Below, one piece after another: positions 55,017-64,000 of a stretch of 64,000 bases of DNA. Source of the DNA: Aquibacillus koreensis. GTDB taxonomy: Bacteria; Bacillota; Bacilli; Bacillales; Amphibacillaceae. Location: contig NZ_JAOALK010000047.1 in NCBI RefSeq assembly GCF_025154055.1, positions 62,001-126,000 of the forward strand, written 5' to 3'. The position numbers were made by a program, and so were the translations under genes. The notes beneath the pieces are model-generated. The model saw only the letters and a program-made list of their open reading frames with translations. It made no database searches and was not told the origin of the DNA. Position 1 is the stretch's first letter, and each line of letters starts with the position of its first letter.

Positions 55017-55484
55017 AAGCATGATTCTGACTCTGAATGGCTTTCGCTCGCACTTGATGTCCGAATCCAAGCATGATTCTGACTCTGAATGGCTTTCGCT
55101 CGCACTTGATGTCCGAATCCAAGCATGATTCTGACTCTGAATGGCTTTCGCTCGCACTTGATGTCCGAATCCAAGCATGATTCTGACTCTGAATGGCTTT
55201 CGCTCGCACTTGATGTCCGAATCCAAGCCTGATTCTGACTTTGAATGGCTTTCGCTCGGACTTGTTGTCCGAATCCAAGCCTGATTCTGACTTTGAATGA
55301 CTTTCGCTCGCACTTGATGTCCGAATCCAAGTTTGATTCTGACTCTGAATGGCTTTCGCTCGGACTTGATGTCCGAATCCAAGCATGATTCTGACTCTGA
55401 ATGGCTTTTGCTCGGACTTGATGTCCGAATCCAAGCTTGATTCTGACTTTGAATGACTTTCACTCGTTCGTAACTTCCATCGAA
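55017..55484. repeat. 52-bp minisatellite, nine copies
   Basis: Units start at 55017, 55069, 55121, 55173, 55225, 55277, 55329, 55381 and 55433, exactly 52 bp apart. A unit begins AAGCATGATTCTGACTCTGA and ends CTTGATGTCCGAATCC. The first four are the most alike, the last is degenerate. In each, GAATC and GATTC across the unit junction can pair. Because 52 is not divisible by three, the long minus-strand frames here rotate through three readings and are not a gene. Beside it, 54903-55016 and 55485-55738 show nothing clear. Confidence 0.9.
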
Positions 55485-55738
55485 GTCTGTTTCTGGACTA
55501 TGACTAAATTTCTATAAACTGTATAGTAATTTAATTATTGAATTTATCGTCAATTCGCAAGAGAAGACGTGCAGTAGGCAATGTATAAATCATATTGCTC
55601 CTAGATAACAAAACTATATAAACCAATCTAACACCTTCAATTGTTTGAGATTACACACACATACTGTTAATCTAGTACTATATATAGAATAAGATACTTT
55701 TTGAAAAAGTAATTTTATAAATTAGGGGCGTATGAGGA

Positions 55739-56755
55739 ATGAACAAAAATATGGTGCTAGATAAATGGAAACGACCACTCCAAGATTTACGTATATCAGT
55801 GATCGATCGTTGTAATTTTAGGTGCACCTATTGCATGCCGAAGGAAATCTTCGGTAAGGATTTTGCTTTCTTACCGCCAGAACAACTACTCACTTTTGAT
55901 GAAATCGAGCGATTAGTAAAGATTTTTGCAGAGCTCGGGGTGAAGAAAATAAGATTAACAGGCGGGGAACCTTTGTTAAGAAAAGACCTTCCTCAGCTTA
56001 TAGAAAAGATAAACCAGATTAAGGGAATTGAGGATATAGCGCTAACAACCAATGCCGTTCACTTGGTTAAGCAAGCATCTGCTCTAAAAGAAGCTGGACT
56101 ACAAAGAATAAATGTTAGTTTAGATGCACTAGATCCTGAAACGTTTAAGGCAATTAATGATCGGGGTGTGAGCCCGGACTGGGTTATTAAAGGGATTGAC
56201 GCAGCAATAGAAGCTGGCTTAGAAGTGAAAGTTAACATGGTCGTGAAAAAAGGTATGAATGATCATGAAGTTTTACCAATGGCTGCCTACTTTAAAGAGC
56301 GTGGGATTACTTTACGCTTTATTGAATTTATGGACGTAGGACAATCCAATGGATGGGATTTTTCTAAAGTTATAACGAAGAAACAAATGGTAGAGCAGCT
56401 TTCGGAAGAATTTGAATTAGAGCCAGTCGATCAGGATTACTTTGGCGAAGTAGCAAAACGATATCGATATAAAGGGACAAATACAGAGGTTGGTTTTATT
56501 ACATCCGTTTCCGAATCGTTTTGTTCTAGCTGTACAAGAGCAAGGATTGCAGCTGATGGAAAGTTCTTTACTTGTTTATTTGCAACAGAGGGCTTTGATC
56601 TAAAAGAGTTGGTTCGTTCTGACAAGACGGACGAAGAAGTTGACCAAGCAATCAGATCCATTTGGGGTAATCGTACTGATCGTTATTCCGATGAACGAAC
56701 GGAAGAGACAGTGAAGAATCGCAAGAAAATTGAGATGTCTTATATTGGTGGCTAA
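55739..56755 (+). CDS. moaA: GTP 3',8-cyclase
   Basis: 338 residues. The radical-SAM motif is CNFRCTYC (Cys25, Cys29, Cys32), the second cluster Cys are in [20 protein letters not shown], and the end is the needed Gly-Gly (MSYIGG). With MoaC it makes cyclic pyranopterin, the first part of molybdenum cofactor. The gene moaB follows 35 bp later. The start ATG 55739 has GGGGCGTATGAGGA before it. Confidence 0.96.
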   Translation: MNKNMVLDKWKRPLQDLRISVIDRCNFRCTYCMPKEIFGKDFAFLPPEQLLTFDEIERLVKIFAELGVKKIRLTGGEPLLRKDLPQLIEKINQIKGIEDIALTTNAVHLVKQASALKEAGLQRINVSLDALDPETFKAINDRGVSPDWVIKGIDAAIEAGLEVKVNMVVKKGMNDHEVLPMAAYFKERGITLRFIEFMDVGQSNGWDFSKVITKKQMVEQLSEEFELEPVDQDYFGEVAKRYRYKGTNTEVGFITSVSESFCSSCTRARIAADGKFFTCLFATEGFDLKELVRSDKTDEEVDQAIRSIWGNRTDRYSDERTEETVKNRKKIEMSYIGG

Positions 56756-56790
56756 TTTAAGAATTTTCCAATTAGAAAAGAAGTGATCAT

Positions 56791-57300
56791 ATGTTGAAAA
56801 ACCATAGAAAAGTATCGCCAAAGTCCGTCTCATGTATGGTTATTACCGTCAGTGATACAAGAACGGAAGAAACTGATAAAAGTGGGCAATTAATAAAAGA
56901 GCTCCTCCAAGAACATCGGCACGAAGTCGAGGCGTACCAAATCGTCCATGATGAAAAGGATCAGATTGAGGAAGCAATCCGAGAAGGTATGGATAATGAA
57001 AAAGTCGAGGCTGTCATTATAAATGGTGGTACGGGTGTTGCAAAAAGAGATGTAACCATCGAGGTTGTTCAAACGCTTGTACAAAAGGAGTTACCGGGAT
57101 TTGGTGAGATTTTTCGCTACTTAAGCTATGAAAAAGATATTGGCTCTGCTGCGATTTTGTCTCGGGCGGTTGCTGGAGTAGGTAATGACACAATCCTATT
57201 CTCCGTTCCTGGCTCATCAGGTGCAGTGAAACTAGCGATGGAAAAATTAATTCTGCTTGAAATGGGACATATCGTGATGGAAATTCAAAAAGATCTGTAA
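56791..57300 (+). CDS. moaB: Molybdopterin adenylyltransferase-like MoaB
   Basis: 169 residues. SCMVITVSDTRTEETDKSGQ, the family beginning, then INGGTGVAKRDVTIEVV (T-G-G-T-G type loop, here NGGTG) and FSVPGSSGAVKLAMEKLI. It adenylates molybdopterin before metal insertion. Behind moaA; converges with moaC on the other strand, 20 bp apart. Confidence 0.93.
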   Translation: MLKNHRKVSPKSVSCMVITVSDTRTEETDKSGQLIKELLQEHRHEVEAYQIVHDEKDQIEEAIREGMDNEKVEAVIINGGTGVAKRDVTIEVVQTLVQKELPGFGEIFRYLSYEKDIGSAAILSRAVAGVGNDTILFSVPGSSGAVKLAMEKLILLEMGHIVMEIQKDL

Positions 57301-57320
57301 GCATGAAAAAGACGGACAAC

Positions 57321-57818
57321 TTACTCGTTGTCCGTCGTTCGTTTAAAGGCGCCACTTTTTCCACCAGATTTTTCGAGTAGGTACGTTTGGCCAATAATCA
57401 TGCCTTTATCAACGGCTTTACACATGTCGTAAATCGTTAATGCAGTAACAGAAGCAGCAGTTAGGGCTTCCATTTCTACACCTGTACTTCCCTTTGTTTT
57501 TACTTCAACATCAATAACAAGCTCCCAACGACCGTCATCACGTGATACCCAATCGAATAGGATGTTGACCCCACTTAATGCGAGTGGATGACACATAGGA
57601 ATAATGGTTGATGTTTGCTTGGCAGCCATGACGCCCGCGACTTGGGCAACAGCAAGCACATCTCCTTTACCCATCTTATGGTTTGTAATCTTTTGATAAA
57701 TTTCTTCAAGTACAATAATGCTAGAACGAGCGATAGCCCGACGAGAACTTACTGTTTTATCGGTTATATCAACCATTTTGGCTCTACCTTGTTGATTCAT
57801 ATGTGTGAATTCTGACAA
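57321..57818 (-). CDS. moaC: Cyclic pyranopterin monophosphate synthase
   Basis: 165 residues from TTG 57818, with GAGGTGG six bases before; the sequence then begins [20 protein letters not shown], exactly the start of the family. Conserved [29 protein letters not shown] and [19 protein letters not shown] (with Lys and His of the active site). It works with MoaA. It stands on the opposite strand to moaA/moaB. Confidence 0.95.
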   Translation of the reverse strand: MSEFTHMNQQGRAKMVDITDKTVSSRRAIARSSIIVLEEIYQKITNHKMGKGDVLAVAQVAGVMAAKQTSTIIPMCHPLALSGVNILFDWVSRDDGRWELVIDVEVKTKGSTGVEMEALTAASVTALTIYDMCKAVDKGMIIGQTYLLEKSGGKSGAFKRTTDNE

Positions 57819-57952
57819 GCTTGTCCACCTCACAAAGTTTTACTTTTAAAAATTAGTCCTATTATAACAAAAGATAGAAGAATAGATAAAAGGGTTGCTC
57901 GCGAACATGGTATAATAGCTTTTCAAGATAGAAGAGAAAGGTCGAACTTTTC

Positions 57953-58726
57953 ATGAAGAAATGGTACATATTTTATATCTTAATTAGCCTCCTACTAATG
58001 GTGGGTTGCTCTGATAGTGAGAAGGAAGAGCTAACTGTCTCGATTGCGGCCAGTATGGCTGATGCTATGGAGCAAGTGAAGGAAGATTTTGAGGTAGAGC
58101 ACGGTCAGATAGAGATCATCTATAATGTTGGTTCGTCAGGTGCTTTGCAGCAACAAATCGCACAAGGTGCACCGGTGGATCTCTTTTTATCTGCGTCAGA
58201 AGAAGAATTTAATAATTTAGTAGAACAAGGGATGATCGAGCAGAACTATTCTACTATTCTTTTACAGAATGAATTAGTGCTTATTAAGTCAGTGGAAAAT
58301 AATGCCATTAGTTCTATTGACGATTTACAAAAAAATGAAGTTAATAAAATAGCAATTGGTACACCTGAAACTGTGCCAGCGGGAGCTTATGCGAAAGAAG
58401 CACTCCAACACCTGCGTTTGTTTGAAGAGATAGAAAACAAGCTGATCCCTGCTAAGGATGTAAGACAAGTCCTGTATTACGTAGAAACGAACAACGTGGA
58501 TGTCGGGTTTGTGTATGATACGGATGTGATTAGCTCGGATAAAATTGAAATAGTGGAGCGACTGGATCCGGATAGCCATACACCAATTTTATATCCTATT
58601 GGGATCATCAAAGATACAGACCAATCCGACGCTGCAGTCACCTTTTATAACTACTTACAAACAGAAAGTGTTTCACAAATATTTGAGGAGTATGGGTTCA
58701 ATCCCGTGGTAAATACAAATGACTAG
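57953..58726 (+). CDS. modA: Molybdate-binding lipoprotein ModA
   Basis: 257 residues. The signal ends LLLMVGC (lipidated Cys19). The binding-protein features are LTVSIAASMADAMEQV, NVGSSGALQQQIAQGAPVDLF and GTPETVPAGAYAKEAL, where the oxyanion is held. It collects molybdate (or tungstate) for ModB; its end overlaps modB by 8 bp. Placed next to the moa genes, as expected for cofactor supply. Confidence 0.94.
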   Translation: MKKWYIFYILISLLLMVGCSDSEKEELTVSIAASMADAMEQVKEDFEVEHGQIEIIYNVGSSGALQQQIAQGAPVDLFLSASEEEFNNLVEQGMIEQNYSTILLQNELVLIKSVENNAISSIDDLQKNEVNKIAIGTPETVPAGAYAKEALQHLRLFEEIENKLIPAKDVRQVLYYVETNNVDVGFVYDTDVISSDKIEIVERLDPDSHTPILYPIGIIKDTDQSDAAVTFYNYLQTESVSQIFEEYGFNPVVNTND

Positions 58727-59375
58727 TACTGCCTTTTTCCATCCGATTCAGGTTTCTTTACTTGTAGCAATTAGTGCACTTATTGTTGTGTTAATTACAG
58801 GTTTAGGTATTGGTTGGTTCATGTCAAGAAACCAATTCAAAGGAAAAACAACGGTAGAAACGATGCTAATCTTGCCATTGGTTTTACCTCCAACTGTGAT
58901 TGGTTTCCTCTTAATTATGATTTTTGGAAATCAAGGTGTGGTTGGTAAGTTGGTGGATCAGTTATTTGGTCAATCTGTTATGTTTACAGTCGGGGCTGCG
59001 ATCATTGCTGCGATTGTTGTTTCTTTCCCACTTATGTACCAATCAGTGAAAACAGGCTTTCAATCGATTCCAAATGACATAGAGAATGCAGCAAGAGTGG
59101 ACGGAGCGAATGAGTGGAAAGTGTTTCGTTATATATCTATTCCTCTGTGTGCAAAATCAATAGTATCTGGGATTGTGTTAAGCTTTGCGAGAGCGCTTGG
59201 TGAATTTGGTGCAACGATTATGTTTGCCGGCAATATCCCGGGTAAAACACAAACAGTTCCAACCGCGATATATGTTGCTTTTGAGTCAAATCAGATGGGA
59301 CTTGCATGGGCGTGGGTAATCGCAATTGTATGTATTTCTTTTATTATGTTATTTATGATTAGGAAAAACAGCTAG
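58719..59375 (+). CDS. modB: Molybdate ABC transporter permease ModB
   Basis: 218 residues, about five membrane segments. LILPLVLPPTVIGFLLI and the coupling-loop region ENAARVDGANEWKVFRYISI (E-A-A-x3-G) with RALGEFGATIMFAGN are characteristic of ModB. It is co-translated with modA. No modC (ATPase) follows: a terminator comes at once, so the ATPase must be supplied from another place. Confidence 0.95.
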   Translation: MTSTAFFHPIQVSLLVAISALIVVLITGLGIGWFMSRNQFKGKTTVETMLILPLVLPPTVIGFLLIMIFGNQGVVGKLVDQLFGQSVMFTVGAAIIAAIVVSFPLMYQSVKTGFQSIPNDIENAARVDGANEWKVFRYISIPLCAKSIVSGIVLSFARALGEFGATIMFAGNIPGKTQTVPTAIYVAFESNQMGLAWAWVIAIVCISFIMLFMIRKNS

Positions 59376-59376
59376 A

Positions 59377-59414
59377 AAAATGACGCGCTATGTCTTTAAG
59401 CGCGTCATTTTTTT
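59377..59414 (+). terminator. Terminator of modAB
   Basis: Thirteen-bp arms AAAATGACGCGCT and AGCGCGTCATTTT with loop ATGTCTTTA, then a T-run. Confidence 0.92.
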
Positions 59415-59433
59415 ACCCATCCATGCATATGGA

Positions 59434-59700
59434 TTAAGATGGATTAATTGGCTCCACGGGTTCACTCTGATTTTGAGTGTGGTTATTTTCATCAGCAGTC
59501 ATTGATCTGGAAATAACGTCGGTTACTGGACAATAACGAACAATGCCTTCTCCAATTTTCATAGCAGCCATCATCGCGATAAGTAAGGAGCTTTGGCGCC
59601 ATGGACGCTGCACCATTCGAGCCGTTGCATACGTTAATAAAGTGAAGCCACATGTGATCCGAATTAGTGCATTTACAATGCCTATGTTTTGCTTTATCAA
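59434..59700 (-). CDS. DUF2892 (YgaP-like) small membrane protein
   Basis: 88 residues from TTG 59700, chosen because GGAAGGTGAT lies five bases before; a GTG nine bases earlier is inside this site. It begins MIKQNIGIVNALIRITCGFT, the form of DUF2892 proteins, with two membrane segments and the polar tail ENNHTQNQSEPVEP. Some relatives are joined to rhodanese. Its Cys (RYCPVTD) is close to the membrane. Role unknown. Confidence 0.83.
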   Translation of the reverse strand: MIKQNIGIVNALIRITCGFTLLTYATARMVQRPWRQSSLLIAMMAAMKIGEGIVRYCPVTDVISRSMTADENNHTQNQSEPVEPINPS

Positions 59701-59792
59701 AAAAATCACCTTCCTGAAATTTCATTAATGCAGTTTACCTGCAATTGTGATACGATAGTAAAAAAATAACAATAGAAATAGAGGAGATTACC

Positions 59793-61535
59793 ATGGATGA
59801 GCACCTTTATCGTTGGAGGAATCGCGAGTTAAGAGAGCATGTTTCGGTGATTGATAATAAGTTCTCACCTACTCTTTTACTCAAAAATGCAACCTACTTA
59901 AATGTTTCTTTAAAGCAATGGATAAAAGCACATATTTGGATATATAAGGATCGAATTGTTTATGTTGGTGATCAATTACCAGATAAAGTTACCAATACAG
60001 AAGTTATTGATTGTAGTGGAAACTTTATTGTACCGGGTTACATTGAGCCACACGCACATCCTTTTCAATTATATAATCCCCATCAGCTTGCCAAGTATGC
60101 ATCTCAAACAGGGACAACAACCTTGATGAATGATAATTTGCTTTGGCTTTATTTAACCACGCAAAAGAAAGCGTTTACACTTATTGGTGAATTCATGAAA
60201 CTACCTGTATCCATGTATTGGTGGGCTAGATTTGATTCCCAAACACTTTTACAAGATGAGCAAGAGTATTTTAATAATGGGAATATATTAGCTTGGTTGC
60301 AGCATGAAGCTGTCGTGCAGGGAGGAGAGTTGACTTGTTGGCCACAAGTACTTAAAGATGACGATCGAATCTTGTATTGGATGCAGGAAACAAGACGATT
60401 AGGCAAGCCTATTGAAGGACATTTCCCTGGTGCATCCGAAAAGACTTTGGTAAAAATGAAATTATTAGGAGCAAGTGCAGACCACGAAGCAATGACGGGG
60501 AAAGAAGTGTTTGACCGTATTCGTTTGGGATATCAAGTCAGTTTGCGGTATTCTTCGATTCGTCCGGATTTGCCAACGATCTTGTCGGAGTTGAAAGAGC
60601 TTGGTGTTAAGAATTATGATAGCATGACGATGACAACGGATGGTTCAACGCCTGCTTTTTATGAAAATGGTATGATGGACCGATGTATTGAGATTGCAAT
60701 CGAAGCGGGTGTACCGATTGAGGATGCCTATATGATGGCTAGTTATAATGCGGCGAGACATTTCAATATGGGTGAACGACTCGGTGCGATTGCGCCTGGT
60801 AGGGTTGCCCATATTAATATATTGGATGCAAAAGAACATCCAACTCCAATTTCGGTTATAGCAAAAGGTAAATGGATGAAACGTGATGGTGTCCCTGTCG
60901 ATAATATGGGGGATATCCGGTGGATGGAAAATGGAATTACTCCATTAGAATTAGATTGGAAATTAGAAGAAAGTGATTTGCAGTTCTCGATGCCTATAGG
61001 TATGGAGATGGTGAATGATGTAATCATAAGAGCTTATCCTGTATCGATCGATGCAAATGTGGATAAGATTGAAGGTAACAATGATGAATCGTTTTTAATG
61101 TTAATTGATCGCCATGGGAAGTGGCGTGTGAATACAATTATTAAAGGCTTCACGAGCGAATTAGGAGGACTGGTTAGCTCATATTCCACTACGGGTGATA
61201 TTGTGTTAATAGGAAAAAGTAAAGCTGATCTAATGCTCGCGTTTAATCGGATGAAGGAGCTCGGTGGTGGAATTGTACTGGCAAATGACGGAAAGATCAT
61301 ATTTGAGCTTCCTTTACAATTATCAGGAATGATGTATGCAGGCGATATGGCGACATTAATGGAAAAGGATAAAGAGTTAAAAGAAAAGTTAAAAGCGTTT
61401 GGGTACAAATATAATGATCCACCATATAACCTATTATTTTTATCATCCATGCATTTGCCTTTTATACGAATTACGCCGCAGGGAATCGTTGATGTCAAAA
61501 AGAAAGAAGTGCTATTTCCTGCTATCATGCGCTAA
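59793..61535 (+). CDS. yerA: Adenine deaminase-like amidohydrolase
   Basis: 580 residues. Amidohydrolase metal motif EPHAHPFQLYNP (HxH), the later His in EGHFPGASEK and SADHEAMTGKEV, and Asp in MTMTTDGSTPAFY. It resembles adenine deaminases and is the YerA of the order yerA-yerB-yerC in B. subtilis. Adenine deaminase would make hypoxanthine and ammonia, but the true activity of YerA-like proteins is not sure. Good GAGGAG before ATG. Confidence 0.9.
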   Translation: MDEHLYRWRNRELREHVSVIDNKFSPTLLLKNATYLNVSLKQWIKAHIWIYKDRIVYVGDQLPDKVTNTEVIDCSGNFIVPGYIEPHAHPFQLYNPHQLAKYASQTGTTTLMNDNLLWLYLTTQKKAFTLIGEFMKLPVSMYWWARFDSQTLLQDEQEYFNNGNILAWLQHEAVVQGGELTCWPQVLKDDDRILYWMQETRRLGKPIEGHFPGASEKTLVKMKLLGASADHEAMTGKEVFDRIRLGYQVSLRYSSIRPDLPTILSELKELGVKNYDSMTMTTDGSTPAFYENGMMDRCIEIAIEAGVPIEDAYMMASYNAARHFNMGERLGAIAPGRVAHINILDAKEHPTPISVIAKGKWMKRDGVPVDNMGDIRWMENGITPLELDWKLEESDLQFSMPIGMEMVNDVIIRAYPVSIDANVDKIEGNNDESFLMLIDRHGKWRVNTIIKGFTSELGGLVSSYSTTGDIVLIGKSKADLMLAFNRMKELGGGIVLANDGKIIFELPLQLSGMMYAGDMATLMEKDKELKEKLKAFGYKYNDPPYNLLFLSSMHLPFIRITPQGIVDVKKKEVLFPAIMR

Positions 61536-61589
61536 TTTTTGTTATAATCAGTACAGAACTTATTATACTGGCAGAAGGTTGTGTAGATC

Positions 61590-62654
61590 GTGGCAAAATA
61601 CGTAAAGTTTTTATTTCTAATATTTGTTGTATTAGTGATCACAGCATGTGGTAATGAGGATGAGCAGGTAACAGAAAATGAAACCGAACCTCAAGAAGTA
61701 GAGGAAGTTGAAGAAGTAGAAGAAGTCGTAGAACAAGAACCTGCAGAACCGGAATTCGAACATGTGTATCCTTTTACAGGCGAACCAACAAATGAAGATA
61801 TTGACCATCGTGTTGTTTCCGTGATGATCAATAATGCACCTGCAGCTAGACCGCAAATTGGTTTAACAAAAGCAGACGTTGTCTTCGAGATTTTAGCTGA
61901 AGGTAATATAACAAGATTATTGGCGTTATTTCATAGTGAACAGCCAGACATGATTGGACCAGTCAGAAGTGCTCGTCCATATTATTTTAACCTTGCCGAT
62001 GACTATGGTGCGTTGTATGTACACCACGGTGCGGCGAAGTTTATTGAAGATATGTTAAAGAATGGTGCAGCTGATTATTTAAATGGCATGTATTATGACA
62101 ATGACATGCATTTATTTAAGCGTGGAGATTTACGTAAGCCACCACATAACTCTTACGTTCTTTTTGATGGGATATATGAAGTAGCTACAGATAAGGGTTA
62201 TGATATTACAGCGGATCACCGTCCCATGACTTTCTCAACCGAGGAAGAAGTTTCAATCCAAGGAGACGCTGCAACAGAAGTGAGTTTTGATTATGGTTCA
62301 TCAAATAATGTGCGATATGTTTATGATGGAGAAAGTGAAAAGTATCTAAGGTTTAATGGGCAAGAACAGTCGGCTGATTTAGAAACAGAAGAGCCGGTAC
62401 AATTAGATAACGTATTGATCCTTGAAACAGCTCATGCGGTTGTGGATGATCAAGGACGAAGAGAAATAGATTTACAGTCTGGCGGAAAAGCCTATTTGTT
62501 ACAAAAAGGAAAAGTACAACAAGTTGATTGGGCTAATGACGAGGGTCATCTTGTTCCAGTTAAAGATGGAGAAGTTGTGCCATTTGTGCAAGGGAAAACG
62601 TGGATTAATGTCATTCCAAATTCTCCGGGCTTAGCGGAAGTTACCATACAATAA
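61590..62654 (+). CDS. yerB: DUF3048-family lipoprotein
   Basis: 354 residues from GTG 61590. Signal with lipobox VITAC (Cys20), an acidic linker (residues 27-55, many Glu and Val), then the DUF3048 part: INNAPAARPQIGLTKADVVF, FHSEQPDMIGPVRSARPYY and YYDNDMHLFKR. The function is unknown; such lipoproteins are common in Bacillaceae. It lies between yerA and yerC, as in B. subtilis. Confidence 0.9.
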   Translation: MAKYVKFLFLIFVVLVITACGNEDEQVTENETEPQEVEEVEEVEEVVEQEPAEPEFEHVYPFTGEPTNEDIDHRVVSVMINNAPAARPQIGLTKADVVFEILAEGNITRLLALFHSEQPDMIGPVRSARPYYFNLADDYGALYVHHGAAKFIEDMLKNGAADYLNGMYYDNDMHLFKRGDLRKPPHNSYVLFDGIYEVATDKGYDITADHRPMTFSTEEEVSIQGDAATEVSFDYGSSNNVRYVYDGESEKYLRFNGQEQSADLETEEPVQLDNVLILETAHAVVDDQGRREIDLQSGGKAYLLQKGKVQQVDWANDEGHLVPVKDGEVVPFVQGKTWINVIPNSPGLAEVTIQ

Positions 62655-62702
62655 TAATCCTAAGATAGCTAGAAGTGGGCGTTATAAAAGGGGTGATCAT
62701 AG

Positions 62703-63005
62703 ATGCAAATTGACAAATTGCGTGGTGAACAGTTAGATCAATTATTTGATGCTATTCTCACGTTAAAAGACCGAGAAGAATGTTATCGCTTTTTCGATGA
62801 CATTGCTACCATGAGTGAGATACAATCATTCGCACAACGACTACAAGTGGCAAAAATGCTACGCGATGGTCATACGTATCATGCAATTGTTCAGGAATCT
62901 AGTGCTTCGACCACTACTATATCTCGTGTGAAAAGATGCCTGAATTATGGAAATGATGGCTATCAGATGGTCTTAGATCGCTTAGATGAACAAAAGGATG
63001 AATAA
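62703..63005 (+). CDS. yerC: TrpR-like protein YerC
   Basis: 100 residues. YerC/YecD-type TrpR-fold protein: LFDAILTLKDREECYRFFDD, then the helix-turn-helix AKMLRDGHTYHAIVQESSAS and TTTISRVKRCLNYGNDGYQ. It should bind DNA as a regulator, but its ligand and targets are not known. It ends the yerA-yerB-yerC set. Confidence 0.93.
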   Translation: MQIDKLRGEQLDQLFDAILTLKDREECYRFFDDIATMSEIQSFAQRLQVAKMLRDGHTYHAIVQESSASTTTISRVKRCLNYGNDGYQMVLDRLDEQKDE

Positions 63006-63014
63006 ATAATTTCG

Positions 63015-63047
63015 GCGCCGGCTATGCAATCGAACCGGCGCTTTCTT
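63015..63047 (+). terminator. Terminator of yerC
   Basis: Arms GCGCCGG and CCGGCGC with a 13-base loop, followed by TTTCTT. Confidence 0.82.
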
Positions 63048-63098
63048 CATTATCTGGAATATAGGAATTTATTATCAAGTGTGACGGCCATGTTACAA

Positions 63099-63279
63099 AC
63101 GGACATTTTTTCCGTTATTTCTACTAAGAAGGTGACTTTGGGGCTACTCGCGGACATTTTTTCCGCTATCTCTTCAATTTGAAGCAATTTTCTTACGCTT
63201 TCTATGAAATAAAGGAAAAAATGTCCGCCAACAGGCCAAATTACTAAGAAAAGACTAAAATAGCGGAAAAAATGTCCGT
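63099..63279. repeat. Four-armed nested inverted intergenic repeat, locus D
   Basis: F1 ACGGACATTTTTTCCGTTAT (63099-63118), F2 GCGGACATTTTTTCCGCTAT (63150-63169), R1 with AAGGAAAAAATGTCCGC (63212-63228) and R2 with AGCGGAAAAAATGTCCGT (63262-63279). Its order and spacing are those of loci B and C, with core ATTTTTT. It fills the gap between yerC and the next gene. Confidence 0.75.
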
Positions 63280-63354
63280 TCCATTTTGTTAATCGCCTGT
63301 CATTCTCGTATTAAGACGGTTAAACACTAATTTTAAAAAGAAAGGAAGATAACC

Positions 63355-64000
63355 ATGATAAGATTCGGTACGATCGGAACAAATTGGATTGTAGATCGGT
63401 TTATCGATGCTGCTTCCAAACTAGAAGATTTCTCATTACAAGCTGTCTATTCAAGAACCGAGGAAAAAGCAAAAGCATTCGCGGAAAAACACGGTGTAGC
63501 ACAAACATACACAAGTATGAAAGAAATGGCGGCATCTAGTGACATTGATGCAGTGTATATCGCAAGTCCAACATCGCTTCATGCAGAGCACGCAATTGAA
63601 TGTATGAAACAAGGCAAGCATGTATTGGTGGAAAAAGCGATTGCTTCGAATGAAGTAGAAGTGAAACAAATGATAGAGGTAGCCAAGCAACATAATGTTT
63701 TATTAATGGAAGCCTTAAAAACAACGCACTTGCCAAATTTTAAAGTAGTGAAAGACCATTTACATAAAATCGGACCGGTTCGTCGTTACTTTGCTAGCTA
63801 CTGCCAGTATTCTTCTCGCTATGATAAATTTAATGAAGGCATTGTGCTAAATGCTTTTGATCCAAAGTTCTCCAACGGATCTTTAATTGACATCGGAATC
63901 TATTGTATTTATCCGATGGTTGCATTGTTTGGTGAACCAGATAACCTACAAGCAAATGCCTACATGCTAAGCACAGGCGTTGATGGACAAGGCAGTATTA
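63355..64000 (+). CDS. Gfo/Idh/MocA-family oxidoreductase (3' end outside window)
   Basis: Partial, 215 residues visible. IRFGTIGTNWIVDRFIDAA is a Rossmann start (G-x-I-G, with GTNW in the third glycine position), then IDAVYIASPTSLHAEHAIEC and HVLVEKAIASNEVEV (the EK(P) motif with K-A), and later FSNGSLIDIGIYCIYPMVAL with the substrate-site Asp and Tyr. It uses NAD(P) and acts on sugars or related compounds; the substrate is unknown. GAAAGGA is 8 bp before ATG. Confidence 0.88.
   Translation, partial: MIRFGTIGTNWIVDRFIDAASKLEDFSLQAVYSRTEEKAKAFAEKHGVAQTYTSMKEMAASSDIDAVYIASPTSLHAEHAIECMKQGKHVLVEKAIASNEVEVKQMIEVAKQHNVLLMEALKTTHLPNFKVVKDHLHKIGPVRRYFASYCQYSSRYDKFNEGIVLNAFDPKFSNGSLIDIGIYCIYPMVALFGEPDNLQANAYMLSTGVDGQGSI

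Noticed and set aside
54906-55463. Long minus-strand frames of 112-185 codons in the 52-bp repeats
   Set aside because: Three overlapping frames show the same rotating peptide because the 52-bp period shifts the frame; no ribosome site is seen.
55017-55484. CRISPR array
   Set aside because: The units follow each other without unique spacers, and no cas gene is present.

Overview
The window comes from the chromosome of a low-GC Gram-positive bacterium of the Bacillaceae type (Oceanobacillus/Virgibacillus-like). The order yeaC-yeaD-yebA-guaA-pbuG-yebE-yebG-purEKBCSQLFMNHD followed later by yerA-yerB-yerC is the arrangement known from Bacillus subtilis. Guanine riboswitches, class D sortase, spore-coat-like proteins and AGGAGG-type ribosome binding sites agree with this. 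The species cannot be fixed from the sequence alone.

Layout. (1) 1-5854: a cluster with LuxE-like acyl-protein synthetase (cut by the window edge), LuxC-like acyl-CoA reductase, a SsuABC/NMT1-type ABC importer and an SDR reductase; it looks like uptake and two-step reduction of an unknown acid, without luciferase genes. (2) 5987-7439: an IS3-family element carrying a long foldable region behind its transposase. (3) 7700-15270: a reactive-sulfur regulon (DsrE-like protein, three single-domain rhodaneses, TusA-rhodanese, rhodanese-persulfide dioxygenase, TusA, TauE, a HesB-like gene with an in-frame TGA that is very probably selenocysteine, MFS transporter, a beheaded tusA, DUF302) with five CsoR/CstR-like operators but no regulator gene. 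A tiny membrane ORF with a second in-frame TGA lies next to it. (4) 15392-19229: unknown membrane protein, CcdA, TlpA/ResA-like thioredoxin and a two-component system. (5) 19253-26882: DUF421, cupin, double ferritin-like protein, sortase, VOC remnant, Dps, two tandem KtrB/TrkH proteins. (6) 27533-50348: MoxR/DUF58/transglutaminase, then guaA, pbuG and the complete 12-gene pur operon, with three guanine riboswitches and PurR-box-like sites. (7) 50653-64000: YthPQ-like ABC exporter, a nine-repeat Pro/Gly protein, methionine aminopeptidase, a 52-bp minisatellite, moaA-moaB, moaC, modA-modB (no modC), DUF2892, yerA-yerB-yerC and an unfinished Gfo/Idh/MocA oxidoreductase.

Themes. The sulfur genes form one regulon: sulfur from persulfide is passed among rhodanese, TusA and DsrE carriers, oxidised by the dioxygenase, and the product is exported by TauE and possibly the MFS protein. 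The purine section pairs de novo synthesis with salvage uptake under riboswitch and PurR-type control. The noncoding DNA is also rich: four copies of a four-armed inverted intergenic repeat (5'-F1-F2-R1-R2) in two core-sequence variants, one of them disrupted next to the IS element; a nine-copy 52-bp minisatellite; and a pair of 52-bp hairpin repeats behind purD. The most unusual items are the HesB-like selenoprotein, the possible second mini-selenoprotein, the LuxE/LuxC-transporter cluster and the four-armed repeats.
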